Below are positions 28,301 to 35,321 of a stretch of DNA of 64,000 nucleotides, piece by piece. The notes under the pieces were generated by a model. That model made no database searches. It was not told the DNA's origin and saw only the letters and a program-made list of their open reading frames with translations. Every line of letters begins with the position of its first letter. Position 1 is the stretch's first letter. The stretch is from Verrucomicrobiota bacterium (GTDB taxonomy: Bacteria; Verrucomicrobiota; Verrucomicrobiia; Opitutales; UBA953). The stretch lies in assembly GCA_015061905.1 (NCBI GenBank), contig SUVQ01000007.1, positions 62,001 to 126,000 on the forward strand, in the 5' to 3' direction. The position numbers and the translations under genes are program-made.

Positions 28301-28866
28301 GCAGAATCCTTCTCGACCGCAAGGAATACAAAAAAGCGTATGAGATTTTCAACGAGGCAATTGAAGGAAATGTTGCCTACATGTTGGAACCGGACCTCCG
28401 CCTCGGTCGCGCGCAGGCACTCATTTTGATGTCGGATGCCGACGCTTCCTCGCTCAATATCGCCGACCGTTTTGAAAATGCGACGGCGGAGTTGAACTAC
28501 ATCAAAAGCATCAAGGAATGGCGCGGACGCCCGACGGCGGCATCGCTTTATTACCTGGGGCAGATTAAGGAAATGAAGGCGGAGAAAGAAAAAGACCGCA
28601 CCAAGCGGGAAGATCTTTACAAGTCTGCAATCGGCGATTACCGGATCTGCTATCTGACGTGGAAAAAATATCCGGAATTTGCGGCGAAAGCGATGCTTCG
28701 CTCCGGGATTGTGTTCAAAGACAAGCTCGGTCGCCCGAGCGACGGTGTAAATCCTTCCGATGCCGAAGCGGCAAAATTGATTTTCCTTCAGATGACGGAA
28801 GAGTCCAGCCGTTACAAAAATACGCCGGAAGGCAAAAAGGCAGCCGAGTTCCTCCAAACAATGTAA
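25357..28866 (+). CDS. Large periplasmic TPR-repeat protein of an ExbB/ExbD cluster
   Basis: This 1169-residue protein has a signal peptide (MLKKSRSY, hydrophobic core, PSVFA|QAAPAQ). The rest is helical with many degenerate tetratricopeptide-type repeats, for example AENAYKLANEKKYPEAIAAF, LLGQISYDKGDYKDAIEQL and VGSYLLDRGDVAKAEEFF. Such proteins act as periplasmic scaffolds. It is the first of five closely spaced genes: two repeat proteins, ExbB and two ExbD. It probably couples proton-driven ExbBD motion to an envelope or transport task, but the substrate is unknown. The start is the only ATG that gives the signal peptide. The coding sequence has one CGGGAACG copy in 3.5 kb, much below its surroundings. 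Confidence 0.8.
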   Translation: MLKKSRSYALAAAALAAVFIALTPVAAPSVFAQAAPAQQKKSPLEIEAENAYKLANEKKYPEAIAAFKALKNGKYKDWLETNEMVSALDYQIAACLIAQKKWAEAEAELKAFVEKYPKDAQLTDVRLALVNCYVQQERWEDARVTVDVILKWLERNPNPGLAIKAMLARVDLLQREGAAKDKAGTKPPEGVDSWEKLALATSAQALYSLTNNNINSSEMIEARQKLINIYRKLGRVGEANALKEKVDAYISGKGGELDPAGLIRSNMQNLEVGDDYFSQAQEIDPEAADDAEFARRKELFRQALQIYQGVMRKSALVKCFGPALESAKAAVEQAKKAGGETPDEKAQARIDKAEEELAELEEYKTAFDANKDFDALISFRIGAGLISLDRFWEAYVAFGDILQNHKDFDLLSTATYYYILTLRAMGRDNEAQAECKKFIETYKNTKEKGDELGRVALLLGQISYDKGDYKDAIEQLQWVKQNVEKLPLDVNCQIDWFIIAANFSRCPWGILNDEEKEYIKGMGKPGYKPKLSQESQKTLSLIDAFLEKYQSNMDFSPVVEEMLYRRALLFFYSTMLPETKAAFEVYVDKYPEGQFIPDARYRLAVVQNGIRPPQTQDVVSRCTNWIKDYFDVDDKTVLNSLAVPKVREDVSVNIADSVAYQLPEVYTLLGDANKSLAEAVKGSDVRQGLGNKKIAKFTQSDLRKKQKYMDASVDAYILAAKTARYNPDALYFSLNELDKQLPQIEGGYARLLDLYDTLYNWDPSSPEALNYLFKKVDYTVRKARSEAQGMQQAEKLAHIAKAQDETRKIMADAILKNINDPRQDGVETLIDDLASRFADKVKKHPAPKEGQVLPPRDPKEYTVEKAVADMKTLLNLTGDSQASLVARARGLYAESVIYDNLAFLNARRNPPESNRLASKRDDLYRSLAAQHKPDELSPMILSKVGSYLLDRGDVAKAEEFFKYVLDFYKGSESAEFSFEGEGRILLDRKEYKKAYEIFNEAIEGNVAYMLEPDLRLGRAQALILMSDADASSLNIADRFENATAELNYIKSIKEWRGRPTAASLYYLGQIKEMKAEKEKDRTKREDLYKSAIGDYRICYLTWKKYPEFAAKAMLRSGIVFKDKLGRPSDGVNPSDAEAAKLIFLQMTEESSRYKNTPEGKKAAEFLQTM

Positions 28867-28888
28867 ATAACCTCTGTTTTTCACGATT

Positions 28889-30073
28889 ATGAAAAAGAAA
28901 TTTTTACAGTTTTTAGCACTTGCAGCTCTTATTGCCGTTCCCGCGACAAGCGCGTTCGCGCAAGCCGCTCCCGCCGCAAATAATGTGGGAGACGTGATTA
29001 AGGCGGCGGATACAAAAAAGAAAAAACGCGTTGTCATTAAATTCGGTTTTGAAAAACCGGTGCGCCAAACCTGGGAAGTCAACTACCCCGAAAAGCTTTT
29101 GCCGCCGGGAGCGAAGAAACCGAAGGCGCGTTTGACGGCTGCAAATTTAAAAGATTCTCCGCGCGGCGTAATGGTTGTTAAGGAAAACGTGGACTTGCAG
29201 ACCGGAATGCGCTTTACCGACGAAGTTCCGCTGAAAAACGTTGTCGGAATTATTTGGGAAAACGAAACCCAGCTGAAAGACGCCCGTAATGAATTGGTGC
29301 AGGGGAATCCTGCGGCGGCGCTTGCAACGGCGGAACGCTTCTTGGCTTTCTTTAAAGACCTGAAAGCCATTCCGGGATCGCTTTGGCTCGAAGCCGCCGT
29401 TATCAAGCTCGATGCTCTCGACCTTCAGGAAAACGATGCCATCATGGATTCGTTTATCCGCGAACTTCAAGATGCTCCGGGCTGGGAAAAAATTGAAGGC
29501 TTGCCGGAACGCATCAAGCTTGTTCGTCTTCGCCAGCAATTGCGTAAGGGCGATTTTCAACGCGTTCTTCGCGACGCGGGAGAAATGATGAAAACCACCG
29601 ATGACCAGTCGACGCTTGCTCAGCTGACAATGCTGAAAGGGCAGGCGGAGTTTAATCTCGGAAAGTATGAAGACGCTCTCTACACCTTCCTTCGCGTTCC
29701 CGTTTTCTACGGGAATCAAACCGAATACGTTCCCGCGTCGAAACTTGGCGTCGCTCGTTGCTTCCTGAAGTTGGACAGCCCGGATCGCAAGGCACAGAAT
29801 CTCCCGGCTCTCGCCGAATCTTATATCATGGAAGTCGTTACCGAATATTCCATGACTCCGGAAGCAAAAGAAGCCCTCGCGCTCTTGCCGAAGGACAAAC
29901 AGGCGGCGCTCGCATCGCGAAATTCGCTTGAAGACGACCAGAAACGCGCAATGATTGCCGCTTCTATCGCCTCCGACGGGAACGATGCGTCCTCCTCTGA
30001 AGTCAGCGACGGAAGCGAAGATCTCATCGTCGAAGACGAAGAAATCGAAATTGACGATTCGGAAACAGAATAA
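28889..30073 (+). CDS. Secreted helical-repeat protein with acidic tail
   Basis: A 394-residue protein with a signal peptide (MKKKFLQFLALAALIAVPATSAFA|QAAPA). A basic region (DTKKKKRVVIKFGF) is followed by a helical part with two or three TPR-like hairpins (DARNELVQGNPAAALATAERF, GQAEFNLGKYEDALYTFLRV). The tail, LIVEDEEIEIDDSETE, is strongly acidic. I do not recognise a named family. It starts 22 bases after the large TPR protein and precedes exbB by 75 bases, so it is almost certainly a partner in the same energy-coupled envelope complex. Confidence 0.75.
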   Translation: MKKKFLQFLALAALIAVPATSAFAQAAPAANNVGDVIKAADTKKKKRVVIKFGFEKPVRQTWEVNYPEKLLPPGAKKPKARLTAANLKDSPRGVMVVKENVDLQTGMRFTDEVPLKNVVGIIWENETQLKDARNELVQGNPAAALATAERFLAFFKDLKAIPGSLWLEAAVIKLDALDLQENDAIMDSFIRELQDAPGWEKIEGLPERIKLVRLRQQLRKGDFQRVLRDAGEMMKTTDDQSTLAQLTMLKGQAEFNLGKYEDALYTFLRVPVFYGNQTEYVPASKLGVARCFLKLDSPDRKAQNLPALAESYIMEVVTEYSMTPEAKEALALLPKDKQAALASRNSLEDDQKRAMIAASIASDGNDASSSEVSDGSEDLIVEDEEIEIDDSETE

Positions 30074-30148
30074 ATTCGCATTACACACTATTTTTCTTTT
30101 TAATACAGACAATTCATTAACCCCCTTAACCCCTCTATTTTAATCGCT

Positions 30149-30994
30149 ATGAATATGAAATTGCGCAAACTCCTCCCGCTGTTCGTTCTCGGAGCAGCTC
30201 TTGTCCCGACGTTCCTGTTCGCACAGGAAGCCGTTGAACCCGCCGCCGAAGCGGCTACCGAAGCCGTTTCCGAAGACAGCTTTCTCGACACGCTCGCTCA
30301 GGGCGGTTGGGTTATGTGGCCGCTGCTTATCTGCTCCATTGCCCTTGTTTGGCTGACGGTCGACGGTTATATGCGCTCGATGATCAAACGCATGTTCCCG
30401 CCGGCACACATCGAACAAATCCGCACGCTCTTTCAAAACGGCGACTATCGCGGAGCGTATGAATTTTGCAAAGCGAATCCGTCCACGCTTTCCGACGTCG
30501 TTCGCATGGGCGTCGTCTTCCTTCCCGACGGAAAAACGATGACGGAAGAAGCGATTTTTTCCGAAATTTCCCGCATTAAGGCAGGCTTTGACGCCCGTAT
30601 TTCCTACCTCTCCGTTATCGGGGTTTGCGCGCCGATGGTCGGTCTGCTCGGAACCGTTACGGGGATGAAAGGCGCGTTCGGTGCTCTCGGTAAAGAAGGC
30701 GTCGGCGGCGGCGGTGCCGGCGAACTCGCAGGACACATCGGGGAAGTTCTCGTGGCTACGGCTTCCGGTCTCGCAGTCTCCATTCCGGCGTTCTTCTTCT
30801 TCTACCTGCTCCGCAACCGTATCACCACCGTCCTCCACGACTTGCAGGAAGTGGTTACCGGGCTGTTCCGTAAGATGCCTTACGAAAAGTTTGAAGGCTA
30901 TCAAATCGGCGACGAAGAAATCTACGCGGCAATGCCGAACTGGGTCGAAGCGGAAGAAGCCGCCGCCCCCGCAGAAGAAGCTCCGCAAGCCTAA
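30149..30994 (+). CDS. exbB: MotA/TolQ/ExbB proton channel family protein
   Basis: This family forms the pentameric inner-membrane proton channel that powers TonB- or Tol-type envelope machines. The 281-residue protein has an N-terminal signal-like segment (LLPLFVLGAALVPTFLFA), then a first membrane helix (GGWVMWPLLICSIALVWL). Two conserved helices follow, with VIGVCAPMVGLLGTVTGM and HIGEVLVATASGLAVSIPAFF. The glycine-rich loop between them (GKEGVGGGGAGELAG) is longer than usual. The C-terminal tail is acidic and Ala-rich. Two ExbD genes follow. TonB itself is not seen nearby, so ExbB versus TolQ cannot be settled from context. Confidence 0.9.
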   Translation: MNMKLRKLLPLFVLGAALVPTFLFAQEAVEPAAEAATEAVSEDSFLDTLAQGGWVMWPLLICSIALVWLTVDGYMRSMIKRMFPPAHIEQIRTLFQNGDYRGAYEFCKANPSTLSDVVRMGVVFLPDGKTMTEEAIFSEISRIKAGFDARISYLSVIGVCAPMVGLLGTVTGMKGAFGALGKEGVGGGGAGELAGHIGEVLVATASGLAVSIPAFFFFYLLRNRITTVLHDLQEVVTGLFRKMPYEKFEGYQIGDEEIYAAMPNWVEAEEAAAPAEEAPQA

Positions 30995-31044
30995 TAGCGC
31001 GTTCCCGCGCTTCACGTTAACTTTTATCTGAAAGGGATTGACCT

Positions 31045-31512
31045 ATGGCCAGTAGCGGTGGCGGAAATGGCGAGCCGGAATTTCAGATCGCGCCGATGCT
31101 CGACGTGCTTTTCGTTTTGCTCATTTTCTTTATGAGCATTTCGACGTCGCAGATGTTGAAGATCGACACCAGCATTACGCTGCCTGTCGCCTCCAACGGC
31201 GCAGAGCCCGATCCTAAAACAAAGGCAAAAGCCGTGCTCATCAACGTCAGTTGGGACAAAACGCTGGGACAACCCATCGTCAAACTCGACGATACGCTGA
31301 TTGATATTACGGAGCAGGGTCGCGATAAAGCCGTGGAAAATATTATTTCCCGCGCGACCAATCCGTATACAAAAGAAATCGACCCCGAAGTTCGCTTCCT
31401 TATTCGCGCCGACAGGCAAATCCCGGCTAAATACATTAGCCAGGTTCTGATGCTCGCCGCCGATGCGGGAATGGATAACATCGCCTTTACGGGCATGAGC
31501 AAGGAGGACTAA
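31045..31512 (+). CDS. exbD: ExbD/TolR family protein, first copy
   Basis: A 155-residue single-pass inner-membrane protein. The membrane helix carries the conserved proton-binding aspartate in FQIAPMLDVLFVLLIFFM. The periplasmic part (about residues 40-155) has the ExbD fold and ends DAGMDNIAFTGM. It partners ExbB in using the proton gradient. It lies 50 bases after exbB and three bases before a second, divergent ExbD. Paired ExbD proteins suggest a heteromeric stator. Confidence 0.92.
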   Translation: MASSGGGNGEPEFQIAPMLDVLFVLLIFFMSISTSQMLKIDTSITLPVASNGAEPDPKTKAKAVLINVSWDKTLGQPIVKLDDTLIDITEQGRDKAVENIISRATNPYTKEIDPEVRFLIRADRQIPAKYISQVLMLAADAGMDNIAFTGMSKED

Positions 31513-31515
31513 CCC

Positions 31516-31968
31516 ATGAAACGAGTTCCGCCGGAAGAACCGGCAAATCTTGGCTTCCAAATCGCGCCGATGCTCGACGTCGTCTTCGTTATTCTCCTTT
31601 ACTTCATGGTTTTGGCGGGAACGGCGAAAGTCGAATACGAAATCAAAACGACGCTTCCGGGATCCGCCGAAGTTTCGACTGCCGTCTCGGACGAATTGCC
31701 GCCGGACGAAGTCGTTATCGGGATTTCCGCCGAAGGCGAAGTTTCCCTCAACGACGATCCCATCGGGCAACCCGGGGATGTGAAAATGAACGAACTCTAC
31801 GTGGAAATGCGCAATCTCGCCGACGCGGCATTGCAGTCCCAAACGAAGATTATCGTTACCGTCGCCGCCGAGGAAACCGTCGTTTACGATCGCATTATGA
31901 ACGTGCTCGACGTGCTCGCAAAAGCAAAAATCTCCAACGTGACGTTTAGCACCACCGAAGGCGAATAA
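31516..31968 (+). CDS. ExbD/TolR family protein, second copy
   Basis: A 150-residue ExbD paralogue with the same helix motif (FQIAPMLDVVFVILLYFM) and periplasmic domain ending in KAKISNVTFSTTEGE. Outside the helix it differs clearly from the first copy, so the pair is old rather than a recent duplication. It starts three bases after the first ExbD stop and is closed by an inverted CGTTCCCG terminator, which ends the operon. Confidence 0.92.
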   Translation: MKRVPPEEPANLGFQIAPMLDVVFVILLYFMVLAGTAKVEYEIKTTLPGSAEVSTAVSDELPPDEVVIGISAEGEVSLNDDPIGQPGDVKMNELYVEMRNLADAALQSQTKIIVTVAAEETVVYDRIMNVLDVLAKAKISNVTFSTTEGE

Positions 31969-31982
31969 TCTCTTCGCCGAGC

Positions 31983-32028
31983 AAAAAAAGCGTTCCCGTG
32001 ATCCATTTCGCGGGAACGCTTTTTTTTT
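31983..32028 (+). terminator. Terminator of the TPR-ExbB-ExbD operon, inverted CGTTCCCG pair
   Basis: AAAAAAAGCGTTCCCG pairs with CGGGAACGCTTTTTTT across a 12-base loop. The same loop theme (TGATYCATTT) is found in the tsf terminator, so the two are copies of one element. Confidence 0.92.
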
Positions 32029-32240
32029 CGGACTAAAAAGAAAGGAACCGCGAATAAACACAAATATTCACGAATAGTTTTCGCGCAAAGCCGCTAAACC
32101 GCGAAGTATTTTTAAGAGGAAATCTGCGTGCAGCTGTTTCATTTGCGGCAAAAAGAATTACCCGCAAATAAAAACTCCGTGTCTCCGTGAGAGATACTTA
32201 AAAAACTTTGCGTCTTAGCGTCTTTGCGCGAAGAAATAAA
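32029..32240 (+). repeat. Composite intergenic repeat before PEP-CTERM gene 1
   Basis: The 406-base gap from 31969 holds a terminator, this repeat and a promoter-like element; no gene is seen. Blocks: GAACCGCGAATAAACACAAA with TTCACGAATA; TTTTCGCGCAAAGCCGCTAA; CCGCGAAGTATTT; AACTCCGTGTCTCCGTGAGA; AAAAACTTTGCGTCTTAGCG followed by TCTTTGCGCGAAG. Confidence 0.75.
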
Positions 32241-32264
32241 ATTTACCGATTTGGTAAAAATAAT

Positions 32265-32295
32265 TTGACAATTCGCTTTTTTTTTTTGCGAAAAT
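32265..32295 (+). promoter_or_regulatory. PEP-CTERM promoter-like element, copy 1
   Basis: TTGACA (32265-32270), then 19 bases including exactly 11 consecutive T, then GAAAAT (32290-32295). The same layout stands at about the same distance before all three PEP-CTERM genes. It lies 79 bases before this start codon. It is the most divergent of the three in sequence but keeps spacing and T count. Confidence 0.6.
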
Positions 32296-32374
32296 CCACT
32301 TGATATTTGAGTCAAATTTCTCCGGGAACGGTTCCCGGAAAGCTCAAATTTAAAAACACAAATTAGAAAAACAC

Positions 32375-33364
32375 ATGAAAAAATCATTATTAATTACAAC
32401 TCTCCTCGCGGCGAGTAGCCTCGGAGCAATGGCGGGGCTTCCTGCTACAGCTCAATTAAATTTATTTACTAACGGGAATCATGAACAATTGAACACGAAT
32501 CCCTATAATAAAGGCTGGACGTATACATCGCCTCAAGAGAGTAATTACGGCGGTTCGTATGATGGAGTGTGGCGTGGACAATTTCCTCTCGACGGTGTTC
32601 ACAATGCTAGTGCGAAGCCGCTTAATCTGACTCATCATCGGCAAAACACGAGTTTTGATTTAACGAAAGATGCACGTTATGAATTCGGATTTACGTTCAG
32701 CTTAAATCAAGCAGGAGCAAATGTTGGAGACCAGGCTATGGCCGGCATGTATTTGGCGGGGAATAAGGGTTCTATCTTTTTTGGAAATGTTCAACTGGAT
32801 CCTTATAGCGATCGGAGAGAAGCTGTCGCTGTTAAATATAATGCAGATATAGCGGAATACAATGACAATGCGGGGCAAAGAGTCTATTTCCCTAACGATG
32901 AGTTTAGTTATAAAACACAAAGTCCGCATACCTACACAAGTCCGATAAAAGGACAGTGGATTACCGTTTTTGACGGCTCCAATAATTCTTTTGATTCCGG
33001 GCAATACAGACTTGAAATCGTTATTGAGTCTTTTGCTGACTCGGGACGAGAAGATTTGTTTTATATGTTTGCAAGAACACCTGAAGGAACAAAATACGGT
33101 TGGTATAAGCTTTCTGACTTAGGTTTTGATAATAACGCGTATTTTGACGCGTATGGCTTCGTTCTTCACAACGACGGGGCGTCAATCGCTACTGCGGAAA
33201 AAATAAGCGGTTATGAATATTCTCGAACGTTAAAACAAGTTGCGCCGGAAGTGCCCCCGACACCTTCGCTACCTGACATTCCGGAGCCGTCGGCGTTCGG
33301 GTTGTTGGCGGGAGCGGGTGCGCTTGCGTTGGTGGCGGCGCGCCGACGGCGTTCCCGTTCGTAG
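32375..33364 (+). CDS. PEP-CTERM sorting domain protein 1
   Basis: A 329-residue surface protein for exosortase processing. It has a signal peptide (MKKSLLITTLLAASSLGAMA) and a passenger of about 270 residues rich in Asn, Tyr, Gly and Ser without any family I recognise. A Pro-rich spacer (VPPTPSLPD) leads to the sorting tail IPEPSAFGLLAGAGALALVA followed by Arg-rich RRRRSRS. The passenger is visibly lower in GC than the neighbours and contains no CGGGAACG motif until the last codons. Only the tail and the flanks look native in composition. Its function is probably structural or adhesive within an exopolysaccharide matrix, by analogy with the family. Confidence 0.9.
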   Translation: MKKSLLITTLLAASSLGAMAGLPATAQLNLFTNGNHEQLNTNPYNKGWTYTSPQESNYGGSYDGVWRGQFPLDGVHNASAKPLNLTHHRQNTSFDLTKDARYEFGFTFSLNQAGANVGDQAMAGMYLAGNKGSIFFGNVQLDPYSDRREAVAVKYNADIAEYNDNAGQRVYFPNDEFSYKTQSPHTYTSPIKGQWITVFDGSNNSFDSGQYRLEIVIESFADSGREDLFYMFARTPEGTKYGWYKLSDLGFDNNAYFDAYGFVLHNDGASIATAEKISGYEYSRTLKQVAPEVPPTPSLPDIPEPSAFGLLAGAGALALVAARRRRSRS

Positions 33365-33402
33365 AATGTTTGATTCTATATTTATTTTAATGTGAATTGT
33401 TT

Positions 33403-33442
33403 TGCGTTCCCGTGATGAGAGTCGCGGGAACGTTTTTTTTTT
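33403..33442 (+). terminator. Terminator of PEP-CTERM gene 1, inverted CGTTCCCG pair
   Basis: GCGTTCCCG and CGGGAACG are separated by a 12-base loop (TGATGAGAGTCG) and followed by ten T residues. Confidence 0.88.
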
Positions 33443-33740
33443 CGCGCAAAGCCGCGAAGTTTTTAAACAGGTAAAAAAAGAAACCACGAATAGCCACGAA
33501 TTTTCCCGAATGGTTTTCGCGCAAACGCAAAGGATTACCCGCAGACAAAAAAAACTCCGTGCCTCTGTGTCTCCGTGAGGATTACTTAAAAAGCTTCGCG
33601 TCTTAGCGTCTTTGTGCGAGATTTTTGAAGCTTGTATTACGGACGATTTTACTTCTCTCGCAAAACGTTTCGCGGCGAAAATTTCTTTTCGTTTGCACCA
33701 ACTTCACGTTGAAAGCGACAGGTGAGCGAAGCGTGGAGCC
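33443..33740 (+). repeat. Composite intergenic repeat between PEP-CTERM gene 1 and argG
   Basis: No gene is seen in 33365-33858. The repeat blocks are CGCGCAAAGCCGCGAAGTTT; GAAACCACGAATAGCCACGA; CTCCGTGCCTCTGTGTCTCC; AAAGCTTCGCGTCTTAGCGT; and the end block CGCAAAACGTTTCGCGGCGA with AAAATTTCTTTTCGTTTGC. After it comes a hairpin, GAAAGCGACA...TGTCGCTTTC (about 33711-33752), which could act in the argG leader. Confidence 0.75.
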
Positions 33741-33858
33741 ATGTCGCTTTCCCGTTTTCTTCCGACTTCGTTTTTTCTCTAAATTTCAATTTGATTTTCG
33801 CGGGAACGCGGCGCATGATTTTTGCTCACTTTTTTAACCACACAAAACAATCATTGCC

Positions 33859-35091
33859 ATGAAGATTCTTCTCGCATATTCCGGCGGATTGGACACGTCC
33901 GTGCTCCTTTCCTGGATTAAAGAAAAATACAACGCCGAAATGGTCGCTTACTGCGCGAACGTCGGTCAGGAAGAAGAGCTTTCCGGGCTCGAAGAAAAGA
34001 GCAAAAAAACCGGTGCTTCCAAAATTTACATTGAAGATTTGCAGGAAGAATTTGCCCGCGACTTCATTTTCCCGATGATGCAGGCGGGAGCGATTTACGA
34101 AGGACAATACTTCCTCGGCACGTCGATTGCGCGTCCGCTCATCGCGAAACGTATGGTCGAAATCGCCAAGGCGGAAGGTTGCGACGCTATCGCTCACGGT
34201 GCGACGGGCAAGGGTAACGACCAGGTGCGCTTTGAGCTCGCCGCCGCCGCGCTCGCGCCGGATTTGAAAATCATTGCTCCGTGGCGCGACGAAACGTTCC
34301 GCGCGCAGTTCCCGGGGCGCAAGGAAATGATCGATTACTGCGTGGCGCAGGGGCTTCCCGTCGAAGCGAGCATGAAAAAGCCGTATTCGATGGACCGCAA
34401 TTTGCTCCACATTTCCTACGAAGCCGGAATCATGGAAGATCCGTGGTTCGACGCGTTCTGCCCGGAAAACAAGGCGATGTTCAAACTCTCCGTCGCTCCG
34501 GAAGACGCTCCCGACGCACCGGAATTTATCGAACTCGATTTTGAAAAAGGTAACTGCGTCGCCATCGACGGCAAGAAAATGACGCCGCTTGAAGTGATGC
34601 AAACGCTCAATAAGCTCGGCGGAAAGCACGGCATCGGGCGCGTCGACATGGTTGAAAACCGTTTTGTCGGCATGAAGTCGCGCGGCGTTTATGAAACCCC
34701 GGGCGGAGCAATTCTTTTCTTCGCGCATCGCCAGATGGAATCCATCACGATGGATCGCGACACGATGCACTTGCGCGACAGCCTCATTCCGAAATATGCG
34801 GAACTCGTTTACAACGGATTCTGGTATGCGCCGGAACGCCTCGCGTTGCAGGCACTTGTTACGGAAACGCAGAAAAACGTCACGGGAACGGTGCGCGTCA
34901 AGCTCTACAAGGGCAACTGCTATGTCGCCGGCCGCAAGTCGCCGTGCTCGCTCTACAATCCGGACATCGCGACGATGGAAGCCGACCCGACCAATGCTTA
35001 CGACCAGGACGACGCTTCCGGCTTCATTCACTTGAACGCGCTTCGCCTCAAGGTGAACGCCAAGGTCAACGGCCCGGAAAACATGATGTAG
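33859..35091 (+). CDS. argG: Argininosuccinate synthase
   Basis: ArgG joins citrulline and aspartate with ATP to form argininosuccinate, the penultimate step of arginine synthesis, in the cytoplasm. The ATP-binding P-loop AYSGGLDTS starts at residue 6. Substrate motifs [26 protein letters not shown] and [12 protein letters not shown] are intact. The 410 residues match the family. argH is not adjacent. The gene stands alone between repeats, with a terminator behind it. Confidence 0.97.
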   Translation: MKILLAYSGGLDTSVLLSWIKEKYNAEMVAYCANVGQEEELSGLEEKSKKTGASKIYIEDLQEEFARDFIFPMMQAGAIYEGQYFLGTSIARPLIAKRMVEIAKAEGCDAIAHGATGKGNDQVRFELAAAALAPDLKIIAPWRDETFRAQFPGRKEMIDYCVAQGLPVEASMKKPYSMDRNLLHISYEAGIMEDPWFDAFCPENKAMFKLSVAPEDAPDAPEFIELDFEKGNCVAIDGKKMTPLEVMQTLNKLGGKHGIGRVDMVENRFVGMKSRGVYETPGGAILFFAHRQMESITMDRDTMHLRDSLIPKYAELVYNGFWYAPERLALQALVTETQKNVTGTVRVKLYKGNCYVAGRKSPCSLYNPDIATMEADPTNAYDQDDASGFIHLNALRLKVNAKVNGPENMM

Positions 35092-35095
35092 TTTG

Positions 35096-35128
35096 AAAGC
35101 TTAGAGCTTAGGGCTTAAAGCTTAGAGA
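35096..35128 (+). repeat. GCTTAAA/GCTTAGA degenerate heptamer repeat, copy 1
   Basis: AAAGCTTAGAGCTTAGGGCT continues into TAAAGCTTAGAG just after the argG stop. Similar GCTTARA strings stand after sdhA, after sdhB, after tsf (weaker) and before argS. Confidence 0.6.
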
Positions 35129-35130
35129 AA

Positions 35131-35176
35131 CGCGTTCCCGTGCGGCGAAAGTCGGCTTAAGCGGGAACGCTTTTTT
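35131..35176 (+). terminator. Terminator of argG, inverted CGTTCCCG pair
   Basis: GCGTTCCCG pairs with CGGGAACGC across a 21-base loop that can itself pair in part (CGGCGAAAGTCGG). Six T residues follow. The sdhB terminator has nearly the same loop. Confidence 0.85.
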
Positions 35177-35321
35177 ATCTTTATTGGCGACGGCGGCGCG
35201 TTCTTGCGCAGAGCAGAATCTGGCTTCTTCCAAGGCTTAAAAATCTTTCACGAAGGTAAAAACCGTCGCGTTTTTCTCTTGGCGGATTTGGCTTTTTGTC
35301 CGAAAAAACGGTTTCCGCCGC

